Assembly: GCA_018882645.1 (NCBI GenBank)
Contig: VERM01000023.1
Coordinates: 1-11,056 of the forward strand
DNA: 11,056 nucleotides
Direction: 5' to 3'
From: Ferruginibacter sp.
Lineage (GTDB): Bacteria; Bacteroidota; Bacteroidia; Chitinophagales; Chitinophagaceae
Positions 1 to 9,200 of the stretch are shown in pieces. The number at the start of each line of letters is the position of its first letter. Within the stretch, counting starts at the first letter, position 1. The notes beneath the pieces were generated by a model. That model saw only the letters and a program-made list of their open reading frames with translations. It was not told the DNA's origin and ran no database searches. The position numbers were made by a program, and so were the translations under genes.

Positions 1-14
1 GTATAAAGCAGGGT

Positions 15-113
15 ATGAAAGTTGTTTTTCCATCTTTTGCCTGCAATAAAAAAAGGGTTATATATATTTCCCTTGTAAATATTTTCTTTCCCATAACTCC
101 CAAAATCCTTTAG
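15..113 (+). other. Short open frame upstream, possible displaced N-terminus of the first gene
   Basis: An ATG at 15 with a purine-rich AGCAGGG just before it opens a 32-codon frame ending in TAG at 111-113. Its product begins with a basic stretch (NKKR) followed by a hydrophobic run (VIYISLVNIFFPI), as in a signal peptide or membrane anchor. It overlaps positions 50-113 of the frame that continues into the gene starting at 170. Loss of one base, for example in the seven-A run at 48-54 or near 100-110, would explain why the two are out of phase. It could equally be a chance frame in the leader region. Apart from this I see no clear promoter in positions 1-169. Confidence 0.3.
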
Positions 114-169
114 TCAAGACCATAGCTCAACTCAGTCAGCTACCACAATCCCTGAATTATTTTCCTTTT

Positions 170-1678
170 TTGGATGATATCATCAGTGGTAAAAATTCAA
201 TTCAAAATATCAGTAAATATATCGGAGTTGATGAGAATAACTACGACAGCGTAGGGTATTATAAACTTTTGGTAAAGACTGCAAAGGAATATTCATTGAG
301 ATTGAATGCACCCCAAAAAGACACGCCGGTTTGCATGTATGGTACCAACGGTTTGCTTGAAGTGTTGCGTGAAAAAGCAATCAGACATTTTATCACTCCA
401 ATCAATACACTTCATGATGAACCTGTTCTTGCCAAGAGGATGCGTGCCATTGATCCGTTGTCTGCCGGTGAGATTTATTACATGATTGTAATGGGGGAAA
501 ATGAAATATACACTTCCAGTTTCAAGCACAGTTTTAACAGGATGCTTCTGAAGATGGGATCGAAACCCCGAACCGACTCGCTTTTTCAAAGCGTTCATTT
601 TGATTTTTTTAAAAAATTCATCAAAATGTCGGCAAATTATAACAGGCTGGATACGCTGCTTAAGCTCATGCCATCCACAAAAGCCGAATATCTTATGAAG
701 GCTTTTGTATCCAATCTTGAAAATACCTCAAGTCTAGAGGATGCGGTTGATGTTGCCGATTGCTTCAGCAGTATCAATGACAAAAAATTATTGAAATCAA
801 TGATTGAGAATGTCAAACAGAACGAGGCTCAATGTGAGAATGAGGGTAACGCACACGGGTACATGATTTATAATATTTTGAAGAATATTTTTCTATCTTC
901 AGATTCTGTCAACCAGATAGATCTTAAAGCTGTTTTGGGAATTCCTTCTATTTACGAGTTGCCTAAATCTGATTTACAGGACAATAGCGGGAGAATTGTT
1001 CAGCAGGTCTTTTTCTATGGAGATGATGACGGCAGGCTTTGTTATTCACAATTTTTAAATTCTTTTCAGCCCAAAGACTGGCGCATTTTTAAAAGCAAAG
1101 AGTGGGTTGAAATAAGATCTCTTAATAATGATGTACTAATTTTTGCTAATCTTCCTCTTAATTCAGATCAAAACATGGATGATACAGCCCAAGCACATCT
1201 CAATAGTTATCTGGAGATGAATGGCTATTCTCCGAGTATTGTTATACACAGAGGACACAGTTACTGGCTTCCTGGAACACTTGAGCGGATGCCTATAAAT
1301 GCTAAAATTGTGATACTGGGATCTTGCGGGGGGTATAAAAATCTCAATAAAATTCTGGAGTTCTCTCCCGAAGCACATATCATTTCAACCAAAGAAATAG
1401 GAACGGGCGATATCAACAAGCCTATTCTGAATTATTTAAATCAATCCTTGTTGACAGAAAATAAAATCGTATGGAAGCAAATGTGGCGGAAGCTAACCGG
1501 CCTATTCACTAAGGAGTATGGAAAAAGTACTGTAGAAAGTTGGGAAAGTTACATACCGCCCTACCGAAATCTGGGCGCCATATTCATAAAGTCTTATGAC
1601 ATCGCGATGAAAAAGAAATCACAAGAAGAAGAAATAATCAATGAAGAGCTTTCCGGCTGGCCTGAAAAAGGAAATTGA
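170..1678 (+). CDS. Uncharacterised protein with a putative caspase-like (clan CD) C-terminal domain
   Basis: I do not recognise a named family. From the TTG at 170 the protein has 502 residues. Residues 1-270 look mostly alpha-helical, possibly an alpha-solenoid. From about residue 280 the pattern alternates strand and helix: VFFYGDDDGR, DVLIFANLPL, a helix, SIVIHRGHS, a short helix, KIVILGSCGG, a helix, AHIISTKEIGTG, a helix. This order resembles the caspase/CHAT/gingipain fold, with a candidate catalytic His (H363 in RGHS; H360 is an alternative) and Cys (C386 in GSCGG). The 23-residue His-Cys spacing is shorter than in most clan CD enzymes, so protease activity is unproven. The TTG start is weak: no ribosome binding site is visible, and the frame stays open upstream to a TAA at 47-49, with protein-like sequence from about 110. 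The true N-terminus may be longer or frameshifted. No signal peptide is visible in this frame. The ABC exporter follows after 89 bp. Confidence 0.8.
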   Translation: MDDIISGKNSIQNISKYIGVDENNYDSVGYYKLLVKTAKEYSLRLNAPQKDTPVCMYGTNGLLEVLREKAIRHFITPINTLHDEPVLAKRMRAIDPLSAGEIYYMIVMGENEIYTSSFKHSFNRMLLKMGSKPRTDSLFQSVHFDFFKKFIKMSANYNRLDTLLKLMPSTKAEYLMKAFVSNLENTSSLEDAVDVADCFSSINDKKLLKSMIENVKQNEAQCENEGNAHGYMIYNILKNIFLSSDSVNQIDLKAVLGIPSIYELPKSDLQDNSGRIVQQVFFYGDDDGRLCYSQFLNSFQPKDWRIFKSKEWVEIRSLNNDVLIFANLPLNSDQNMDDTAQAHLNSYLEMNGYSPSIVIHRGHSYWLPGTLERMPINAKIVILGSCGGYKNLNKILEFSPEAHIISTKEIGTGDINKPILNYLNQSLLTENKIVWKQMWRKLTGLFTKEYGKSTVESWESYIPPYRNLGAIFIKSYDIAMKKKSQEEEIINEELSGWPEKGN

Positions 1679-1767
1679 TGTTCATCTTAATATTGGATTC
1701 AAGTAAATAAAATCAGTTTGAAATCCAAAAATGAAATTAAAGTTTGATCAACTGAAAGGAATGATTT

Positions 1768-3579
1768 ATGAGGAAGCGGATTTTTGACTTCTCAATTCTA
1801 AGAAGGCTTTTCATATTTGTGTCTCCATACAGAACCAGATTTTTTCTTTCTGTAGGTTTTGCAGTATTTCTTGCAATCATTGCACCTCTGAGGCCTTATC
1901 TGATTCAACTTACCATCAATCACGGTATAAAAGAAAACGGAGTAGGACATTTTATCGCCGGAGCAGGGGGATTTATCATTGAGATGACAATCATTCAGAT
2001 GGCTCTTTTACTTATAGAGTCTCTCGTACGTTTTTACTTTAGTTTTTCGACCTCAGCTCTGGGTCAGAGTGTTGTCAGGGATCTCAGAAATACAACCTTT
2101 CAGAAAATCTTACATCTCAATCTTTCCCAATTTGATAAAACACCCATAGGCACTCTAACCACCCGAACCATCAATGATATCGAATCAGTGAACGATATTT
2201 TCAGCGATGGGCTAATTCCCATCATCGCTGATTTGCTTTCTATACTATCTGTATTGGTGTATATGTTTATAATCGATTGGAAACTCAGTCTGATTTGCCT
2301 GATTCCATTTCCCTTTTTAATTCTTGCTACTTATTTTTTCAAAGAATCAGTAAACAAATCATTTATAAAAGTCAGAAATGCGGTAGCCAAACTCAATTCT
2401 TTTGTACAGGAACATCTAACGGGCATTTCTCTCATTCAGGCATTTGCTGCGGAAAAAAGGGAGCAGGACAAATTCAGTGAAATCAACAGAGAACATAAAA
2501 ACGCAAATGTCAAATCAATACTGGCATACTCCATTTTCTTCCCTTTGGTAGAGCTGATATCCGCATGCAGTATTGGATTGATGGTATGGTGGGCTGCCAG
2601 ACAATCCATAGCACTTCCTGAACAAGAGGCACAAAAAGTGGCGGGGATCATTACTTCTTTTATTTTGTGTCTGAATCTTTTGTTCAGACCGCTTAGGGTG
2701 ATTGCCGATAAATTCAACGTGCTGCAAATGGGTATGATTGCAGGCGAACGCGTTTTTAAAGTGTTGGATAACGATGACGTAACTCCGGATCAGACAAATA
2801 CAGATGTTTCTCACGAACAGACCAATAAGTTCAAAGGTGATGTGGAGTTTAAGCATGTCTGGTTTTCTTATCAACCCAATCAATATGTATTAAAAGATAT
2901 TTCTTTTCAAGTGCCATCCGGAAAAACATTTGCATTGGTGGGTAATACAGGCAGCGGCAAGACCTCTATTGTAAGTTTAATCAACAGACTATACACTCAT
3001 CAAAAGGGGATTATCCAAATTGATGGCATCCCGGTGCAATCTTATCCAATTGAACAGCTTAGATCGAACATTTCAGTTGTACTGCAGGATGTTTTTTTAT
3101 TCAGCGGTACCCTTTTGGATAACATTACCTTGAGGAATCCACATATAACATACGAACAGGTTGTGAATGCTGCAAAAATGATTGATATGCATGATTTTAT
3201 CATGCGATTGCCGGGGGGGTATCGTTATGATGTAATGGAAAGAGGGGCAACACTTTCAATGGGTCAGAGGCAATTGATTTCATTCCTCAGAGCTTTGTTG
3301 TACAATCCGTCTATACTCATTCTGGATGAAGCCACTTCCTCCGTGGATTCCGAGACGGAATCTTTAATTCAAAATGCGATTGATAAGGTGATATTCGGAA
3401 GGACTTCCATTGTGATTGCTCACCGACTGAGTACCATCAGAAAGGCAGATATCATCCTGGTACTCGACAAAGGAGAAATAAAGGAAATGGGAAGTCACGA
3501 AGAGCTTTTACAAAAAAAGGGGCATTATTTTGACTTGTATCATTCTCAATTTTTTGCTGAGGGCAATCCAAATATCTGA
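1768..3579 (+). CDS. ABC exporter half-transporter, fused membrane and ATPase domains (MsbA/lipid or drug exporter type)
   Basis: A half-size ABC exporter of 603 residues that should dimerise in the inner membrane and use ATP to export a substrate, perhaps lipid, peptide or drug; the substrate cannot be told from sequence. Residues about 20-320 form the six-helix membrane domain. The nucleotide-binding domain has every motif in order: A-loop Y368, Walker A GNTGSGKTS (392-400), Q-loop Q440, signature LSMGQ (496-500), Walker B ILILDE with catalytic E521, D-loop SSVD (524-527) and switch H552. The signature has Met in place of the usual second Gly, which is tolerated in this family. All catalytic residues are present, so a homodimer should be active. 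The ATG at 1768 follows AAAGGA (1755-1760) at normal spacing. The gene lies 89 bp after the previous one and 112 bp before atpB. I see no clear promoter or terminator of its own. Confidence 0.96.
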   Translation: MRKRIFDFSILRRLFIFVSPYRTRFFLSVGFAVFLAIIAPLRPYLIQLTINHGIKENGVGHFIAGAGGFIIEMTIIQMALLLIESLVRFYFSFSTSALGQSVVRDLRNTTFQKILHLNLSQFDKTPIGTLTTRTINDIESVNDIFSDGLIPIIADLLSILSVLVYMFIIDWKLSLICLIPFPFLILATYFFKESVNKSFIKVRNAVAKLNSFVQEHLTGISLIQAFAAEKREQDKFSEINREHKNANVKSILAYSIFFPLVELISACSIGLMVWWAARQSIALPEQEAQKVAGIITSFILCLNLLFRPLRVIADKFNVLQMGMIAGERVFKVLDNDDVTPDQTNTDVSHEQTNKFKGDVEFKHVWFSYQPNQYVLKDISFQVPSGKTFALVGNTGSGKTSIVSLINRLYTHQKGIIQIDGIPVQSYPIEQLRSNISVVLQDVFLFSGTLLDNITLRNPHITYEQVVNAAKMIDMHDFIMRLPGGYRYDVMERGATLSMGQRQLISFLRALLYNPSILILDEATSSVDSETESLIQNAIDKVIFGRTSIVIAHRLSTIRKADIILVLDKGEIKEMGSHEELLQKKGHYFDLYHSQFFAEGNPNI

Positions 3580-3664
3580 TTTATTACAATGGAGATAACC
3601 CATATTTTAATATAGGCATATCGAAAATTTATTATGTCTATTTTTATTTTAACGCTCATGACCT

Positions 3665-3672
3665 TATCTTTG
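3665..3672 (+). promoter_or_regulatory. Bacteroidota -7 promoter element (TATCTTTG) for the atp genes
   Basis: TATCTTTG matches the Bacteroidota -7 consensus TAnnTTTG exactly and ends 19 bases before the atpB ATG. Transcription would start near 3678-3680, giving a leader of only about a dozen bases. The expected upstream TTG/TTTG element is not obvious: the region about 20 bases upstream is T-rich (TTTTTATTTTAAC). AGGAAAG at 3683-3689 may serve as a ribosome binding site. This suggests the atp genes are transcribed separately from the ABC gene. Confidence 0.65.
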
Positions 3673-3691
3673 CGCAAAATTCAGGAAAGAT

Positions 3692-4807
3692 ATGGCAGAG
3701 AAGTGCTTTAAATCCTTACAGATATTGGTTTTTACCTTTTTTATGTTGGTTTTTTCTACCGTTGTTCATGGACAGGAAAATAAACACGAGAACATCGAAG
3801 GCCATCATGAAAAAACCGAAGAGAAACTAGATCCCGCAAAAATCATCATGGATCACATTAAGGATGCACATGAGTTTCACTTTTTTACTGCCGGAGAATT
3901 TCATGCTACAATTCCTTTACCGGTGATTTTATATTCAGAAAATAAAGGATGGTCTATATTCTCTTCATCTCGATTTGAACATGGTCATGCATCATACAAC
4001 GGATATGTTTTGTCTGATGGCGTCATTAAGGCTGAAGATGGATCAAAAGTCTATGATTTCTCGCTTACCAAAAATGTAGTACAAATGATTTTAGCGCTGA
4101 CCGTTTTGGTATTACTTTTAACAGGTATAGCCAGAAAATACAAAAAAGGATATGGAGTCACCTCCGCTCCGAAAGGCTGGCAAAACGCCATCGAGCCCAT
4201 CGTCACTTTCGTCAGAGACGATGTGGCAAAAGCCAATCTGGGCAGCAAATGGGAGAAATACATGCCTTATCTGCTTACCGTATTCTTTTTCATTCTGATC
4301 AACAATTTATTTGGACTGATACCCGGATCTGCTAATGTAACCGGTAACACAGCTTTTACCATTGTGTTGGGAGTGGTTTCCGCTATCGTGATTCTTGCCA
4401 GTACCAACGGTCATTTCTGGGCGCACGTACTATGGCCTCCCGGAGTTCCTTTCTTGGTTAAACTGATTCTGATACCTGTGGAGCTACTAGGCGTTCTCGT
4501 TATCAAGCCAGCCGCATTGATTATCCGTCTTTTTGCCAATATGGTGGCAGGACACATCATCATCTTAAGTTTCATATCCCTCATCTTCATATTTGGCGCC
4601 ATGAGTAAAGGAGCAGGTTGGGGTTTTTCTCCCATCTCCATTCTCTTTACCGTATTCATGTATTTTATTGAATTGCTGGTGGCATTCATTCAGGCCTTTA
4701 TATTTACCAACCTTACGTCGGTATTTATAGGTCAGGCATTTGAAGGAGGACATGATCACGAACATCATGACACTGAAGTTCATCATCATGATGTGGCAAC
4801 AACGTAA
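3692..4807 (+). CDS. atpB: F1Fo ATP synthase subunit a
   Basis: Membrane subunit a forms the proton half-channels beside the c-ring. The 371-residue protein is longer than the E. coli subunit (271). It has a signal-peptide-like start (hydrophobic residues 9-25, likely cleavage after VHG27) and a periplasmic extension to about residue 120, both typical of Bacteroidota. The essential arginine is R279 in IIRLFANM, and Q334 in FIQAFIF aligns with E. coli Q252. E. coli E219 is replaced by H288 and H245 by E327, the reciprocal swap also seen in mitochondrial subunit a. The C-terminus is a His/Asp-rich tail (residues 352-371, seven His). The gene starts at an ATG 19 bases after a TATCTTTG element and leads the atpB-atpE-atpF-atpH cluster. 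No atpI lies upstream in the expected place; the neighbour there is an ABC exporter. Confidence 0.98.
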   Translation: MAEKCFKSLQILVFTFFMLVFSTVVHGQENKHENIEGHHEKTEEKLDPAKIIMDHIKDAHEFHFFTAGEFHATIPLPVILYSENKGWSIFSSSRFEHGHASYNGYVLSDGVIKAEDGSKVYDFSLTKNVVQMILALTVLVLLLTGIARKYKKGYGVTSAPKGWQNAIEPIVTFVRDDVAKANLGSKWEKYMPYLLTVFFFILINNLFGLIPGSANVTGNTAFTIVLGVVSAIVILASTNGHFWAHVLWPPGVPFLVKLILIPVELLGVLVIKPAALIIRLFANMVAGHIIILSFISLIFIFGAMSKGAGWGFSPISILFTVFMYFIELLVAFIQAFIFTNLTSVFIGQAFEGGHDHEHHDTEVHHHDVATT

Positions 4808-5083
<276 letters not shown>

Positions 5084-5094
5084 TTGCTTTTTCA

Positions 5095-5131
5095 TTACTG
5101 CATCCAATGCAAAGGGCGGAGGATGCAGTAA
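5095..5131 (+). promoter_or_regulatory. Intercistronic hairpin between atpE and atpF
   Basis: TTACTGCATCC (5095-5105) and GGATGCAGTAA (5121-5131) are perfect reverse complements around a 15-base loop. The sequence after it (ATTTTAAAATG) has no T-run, so a full intrinsic terminator is unlikely. A 3' mRNA stabiliser or partial attenuator that raises subunit c over the downstream subunits fits the context. The function is inferred; the stem itself is directly visible. Confidence 0.7.
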
Positions 5132-5177
5132 ATTTTAAAATGAACGATTTCAATTTTAATATTTAATATTATTCGAT

Positions 5178-5672
5178 ATGGATCTTTTATTGCCGCATTT
5201 AGGATTAATAGTTTGGACTTTACTTGCATTTCTGATTGTGTTTTTTATTCTGAGAAAATACGCATGGAAGGCAATTCTTAAAGGGTTAAACGATAGGGAA
5301 ACCAATATAGCCAATTCCATCGCTTCAGCAGAGAAGGTAAAGCAGGAAATGGCTCAATTGAAAAGTGAAAATGAAGCATTGCTGACTTCAGCCAAGGAGG
5401 AGCGCGCTGCTATGTTGAAAGAAGCCAAAGAGATTAAAGAAAAAATCATCAACGATGCCAAAGAAGAGGCAAAAGCTCAGGCGGCAAAAATCATTCACGA
5501 AGCTCATGATTCTATTCACAATCAAAAACTGGCGGCACTGACCGATATTAAAAATCAGGTAGGGAAAATGGTTGTTGAAGTAAGTGAGAAAGTATTGAGA
5601 AGAGAGCTGTCTGAAAAAGGACAACAGGAAAACTACATCAAACAACTCGCAGAAGAAATTAAATTGAACTAA
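5178..5672 (+). CDS. atpF: F1Fo ATP synthase subunit b
   Basis: Peripheral-stalk subunit linking subunit a in the membrane to delta on top of F1. The 164 residues consist of one N-terminal membrane helix (about 8-25, ending in the basic FILRKYAWK) and a long charged helix rich in Ala, Glu and Lys with no helix breakers from about 30 to 145, as expected for the dimeric right-handed stalk. The C-terminal part (KVLRREL, then QENYIKQLAEEI) matches the conserved delta-contacting end of bacterial b subunits. Length is normal. Only one b-type gene is present, so a b homodimer is expected. The ATG at 5178 lies after an AT-rich spacer without a strong Shine-Dalgarno sequence, usual for this phylum. 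atpH follows after 21 bp. Confidence 0.98.
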   Translation: MDLLLPHLGLIVWTLLAFLIVFFILRKYAWKAILKGLNDRETNIANSIASAEKVKQEMAQLKSENEALLTSAKEERAAMLKEAKEIKEKIINDAKEEAKAQAAKIIHEAHDSIHNQKLAALTDIKNQVGKMVVEVSEKVLRRELSEKGQQENYIKQLAEEIKLN

Positions 5673-5693
5673 AAGGCGTATAAAAACAGTATA

Positions 5694-6257
5694 ATGAGCA
5701 ACCCAAGATTAGCCGGCAGATATGCAAAAAGTTTACTCGATTTGGCACTGGAGAGAAATCAGCTCGAAGAGGTATATAGTGATGTGAAATTGCTGCAATC
5801 TATTTGTAAAACCAACTCCGATTTTGTAAATGTTTTAAAAAGTCCCGTTATCGGTCCGGAAAAAAAAGATAAAATCTTTGATTCTATTACTGCTGGTAAA
5901 GTCAATGAACTAACCTCAGCTTTTCTGAAATTGTTGGTAAATAAAACCAGAGAAAGTAATTTGCCGGAAATAGTCAAAGCCTTCACGTATCAATACAATG
6001 AATACAAAGGGATTAAGGAAGTTAAAATTACTACTGCTGTTCCTATGAGCAGTGATCTTCAAGAAATCATTCTCCAAAAAATCAAAAGCAACACGCCATA
6101 CAAGGAAGTTCAGTTGCAGACTGCTGTCAAAGACGAACTGATTGGCGGCTTCACATTAGAGGTCGGCGATACGCTTATCGATGCAAGTATTCTTAGAGAT
6201 TTAAATGATGTGAAAAAACAATTTAAGAACAACGAATACATCCATAACATACGTTAG
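5694..6257 (+). CDS. atpH: F1Fo ATP synthase subunit delta
   Basis: Delta caps the F1 head and joins it to the b stalk. The 187-residue product has the family layout: an N-terminal helical bundle (about residues 1-105, opening with RLAGRYAKSLLDLA and containing LKSPVIGPEKK) and a C-terminal domain with the signature DELIGGFTLEVGDTLIDAS, ending in LNDVKKQF. Length is normal (E. coli 177). It sits 21 bp after atpF and is presumably co-transcribed. It is the last atp gene here: atpA (alpha) and atpG (gamma), which usually come next, are replaced by a convergent protease gene whose stop lies 18 bp away. I see no clear intrinsic terminator in that gap. Confidence 0.97.
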   Translation: MSNPRLAGRYAKSLLDLALERNQLEEVYSDVKLLQSICKTNSDFVNVLKSPVIGPEKKDKIFDSITAGKVNELTSAFLKLLVNKTRESNLPEIVKAFTYQYNEYKGIKEVKITTAVPMSSDLQEIILQKIKSNTPYKEVQLQTAVKDELIGGFTLEVGDTLIDASILRDLNDVKKQFKNNEYIHNIR

Positions 6258-6275
6258 GATTCCTTTTTTCTGACA

Positions 6276-9200
6276 TCATCTCGTGATGATCAGCTTGGAT
6301 GATTTCAATACATTCCCTTTTTCGTCTGTAAGCATCAACAGATATAATCCATCACTGAGCTCGTTTGCAACCACCTCCATCGGCTGATAACTATAACTGA
6401 CTGTATAATTGTTTGAAAATACCAGCGCACCTTTGGAATCAAACATTTTAATTGTTCTTCCTTTGTTATTGCTTTCATACACTTCATTTCTTACAACAAA
6501 CCGGCCTTTGTTTGGGTTGGGGTAAATTAATGTGGCATTGATTGCTGAATCCTTCACATTGATTGACTCTGACATAGTACTGCAACCTTTGTTGTCAGTT
6601 ACCATTGCAGAGTAATTTCCGGTTTTATCTGATCCGATAATAATCTTATCTCCGTTTTGACTGTTGATTAAATTTCCATTCAGATACCATTTGTAACTGT
6701 TGATCACTGACGATGTGTTTGCAGCGAGTGTGATGGTTTGTCCGGGCAAAACGGCATTTGATGGTGTTGCCACAATCTTCACAGCAGGCAGCGCGTTTAC
6801 CATCAATATTGCGGAATCAGATGAGACACTTCCGCAGTTGATTTCACTCACAATCACTTTAAAAAGATTGTTCTTCAACGAAAGGCTAGTGTTTGATATT
6901 ATTAGCGTGCTTTCGTTGCCGTTACCTATATTGCTAAAGGTATTTCCAATATCATTGCTAACCTGCCATTGGTAACCCAGATTTGAGCCACTGGTCTTTA
7001 CAGAAAATCTTGCTTGATTTTTCTCACATACCGCAGTGTCTTTGGGCTGTTCATTTATGACGGCCGGAGTAGTAACGCTCAATAATGCAACGCCTGAAGT
7101 AGTCGAACCGCAGGGTACTCCTTTGACCTGGAGGCGGTATCTGTTGTTGTGTAGCGATAATGACGCATTGCTTATGGTCAGTTTTTTTGTGTTTTCATTA
7201 GGCATATCCGAAAATGTATTTCCGCCATCAGAACTCACTTGCCATTGATAACTTAAAGCATTGCCAACAGCATTGCCATTGAAACTGACATTGCCATTCA
7301 AACAGACACCGGCGTTTTTAGGTTGCTCGGTAATCGCTGTCAATGGATACACCGTAAGCATAACAGAATCCGAAGCAAGCAGCTTTGTACTGCAATCGCT
7401 TCCAATGAGCACTCTGTATAGATTGTTGTTCATTTCATTTGTAACATTTTGTAGTACCAAGCTTGCATTTTTTTCATTGCTGAGGTCGGTGTAACTGTTA
7501 CCTATGTCCGTACTCACCTGCCATTGATAGGTAAGTTTTGGACCCTCTGCATTCACTTTGAAAAGCGCAACGTCACCTTTACAGCTGCTCGTTGAAACCG
7601 GCTGCTCAAGAATGTTTGTGGTATTGCCTACCGTAAGTACTGAAGCATTTGAAGTAACCGTACCCGGACATGCCGCACTTTTTGCAGTTATCCTGTACCG
7701 GTAGTTGTTCATCGAACCCGAAACGTTATTAAGCGTGAGTGACATTCCTGTTTCATTGATTAAATCTGTATAGCTCGCTCCACCGTCTGTACTTTCCTGC
7801 CACTGAAAACTTAAAGATGTACCCTCAATATTCGCATTGATGGTAACATTATTTCCTGTGCATGCGGAAATGTCAACCGGGGGTTCAATGATAAAAGGCC
7901 CACTGTTGACCGTCAGCAATGCCACGGCCGAGTATTCATTTCTATCGCAACTTTCAAAAGAAACACGGTATTGTTCACCGTTCATCGTTGCAAACACATT
8001 ATTTATTGTGAGTACCGAACTGTTTTCGTTTGGTATATCAATGAATTCATTTCCACCATCGGTACTGAACTGCCACTGAATTTTACCGGGTGAAGAAGTC
8101 TCCACACTGAATGAGGCATTTTCCTGAGCACACAATACCAGATTTTTTGGCTGGTTGGTGATTGTTATCGGGTCGCTCACTGAAAGTTTTGCACTGTTTG
8201 AAGTCATGGATGAAGGACAGTTGTTTTCCGCAATCATTCTGTAAAGATTGTTGTTGTCATCTGTCGAAAGATTGTTCAATGTTAATGTCTTGCCCGACGC
8301 GCTAGGGATTTCATTGTAGGTCAATCCGTTGTCTTTGCTAACTTGCCAGCTGTACACAATAGAACTTCCGCCGGCAATGGCTTCAAATGTGGCACTGCCA
8401 TTTACACATGCCTTGGTGTTTTTGGGTTGAGAAACAATGGATGCTGACTCGCAGGCGGAGAAGGGAAGTATGGATGTTGTCGTATCGCTGAGGCTGATTC
8501 TTTTTCCGTCTGTATTGAACAGGTTACTTTTCATTTCAACCAGGGGCTCTTCTTTACAACGGATTTCATCAATATACCATCCTTCAAGATTCGTCCCTAA
8601 ATCAGTAGTGAATCTGAATCGCAACAATATATTGTTGTTGGCATAAGACTTGAGGTCAACAACAGATTTAATGAATCTGTCATTGCTGTTTCCTGTCCAT
8701 GCTTTCCTTTTTGAGAGTACAGAGCTGGCGTCCATTGTTGCATTATACGATCCTTCAATTATGTTGTTCTGGAGATCTTTCCAGCTGGAACCTCCGTCAG
8801 TGCTGATTTCAAGTACGCCGCCGTCATAAGTATATTCGGTATTGTACCAGTGACGGAAACTGAATTTTGGCGGATTGGCTCCCAGTGCGATGGGGGTTTT
8901 TAAGGTCAAAAAAAGATCACTTGCATTTATAGGATCTGAAGAGTAGTAAGAACTTTGTGGACTGAAACTTCTTTTTTTCGAAACAGACCAGAATTTTCCG
9001 CTGGCAGGTGAAGCAACCCATTTATTTGTATACGCTGTTTGTGTGACTGAATCTTCAAATAAATTCACCGTAGGGAAATAACTTCCGGAGTTTACTTTTA
9101 CAGAAAAAATATACTGCTGTATTTGTCCGGCACCAATATTAACGGGGAAGCTCACAACTCTGTTGGCGGGATTGTATGTTCCTCCGCTGACATAAGTCAC

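Noticed and set aside
1738..1746. Possible promoter TAAAGTTTG before the ABC exporter
   Set aside because: It does not match TAnnTTTG at the required spacing, and no upstream element is visible.
2436..2883. Two overlapping - strand frames inside the ABC exporter gene
   Set aside because: Antisense to conserved transporter sequence and without any recognisable protein pattern.
6275..6290. ATCATC/GATGAT hairpin as a terminator for atpH or the protease
   Set aside because: Six-base AT-rich stem with no T-run following it on either strand; it overlaps the last codons of the protease gene.
6796..8441. Protease repeats as a CRISPR array or DNA satellite
   Set aside because: The periodicity is at protein level (about 92 residues, conserved Cys, WQ and YR motifs) within one open frame; DNA identity between units is low.
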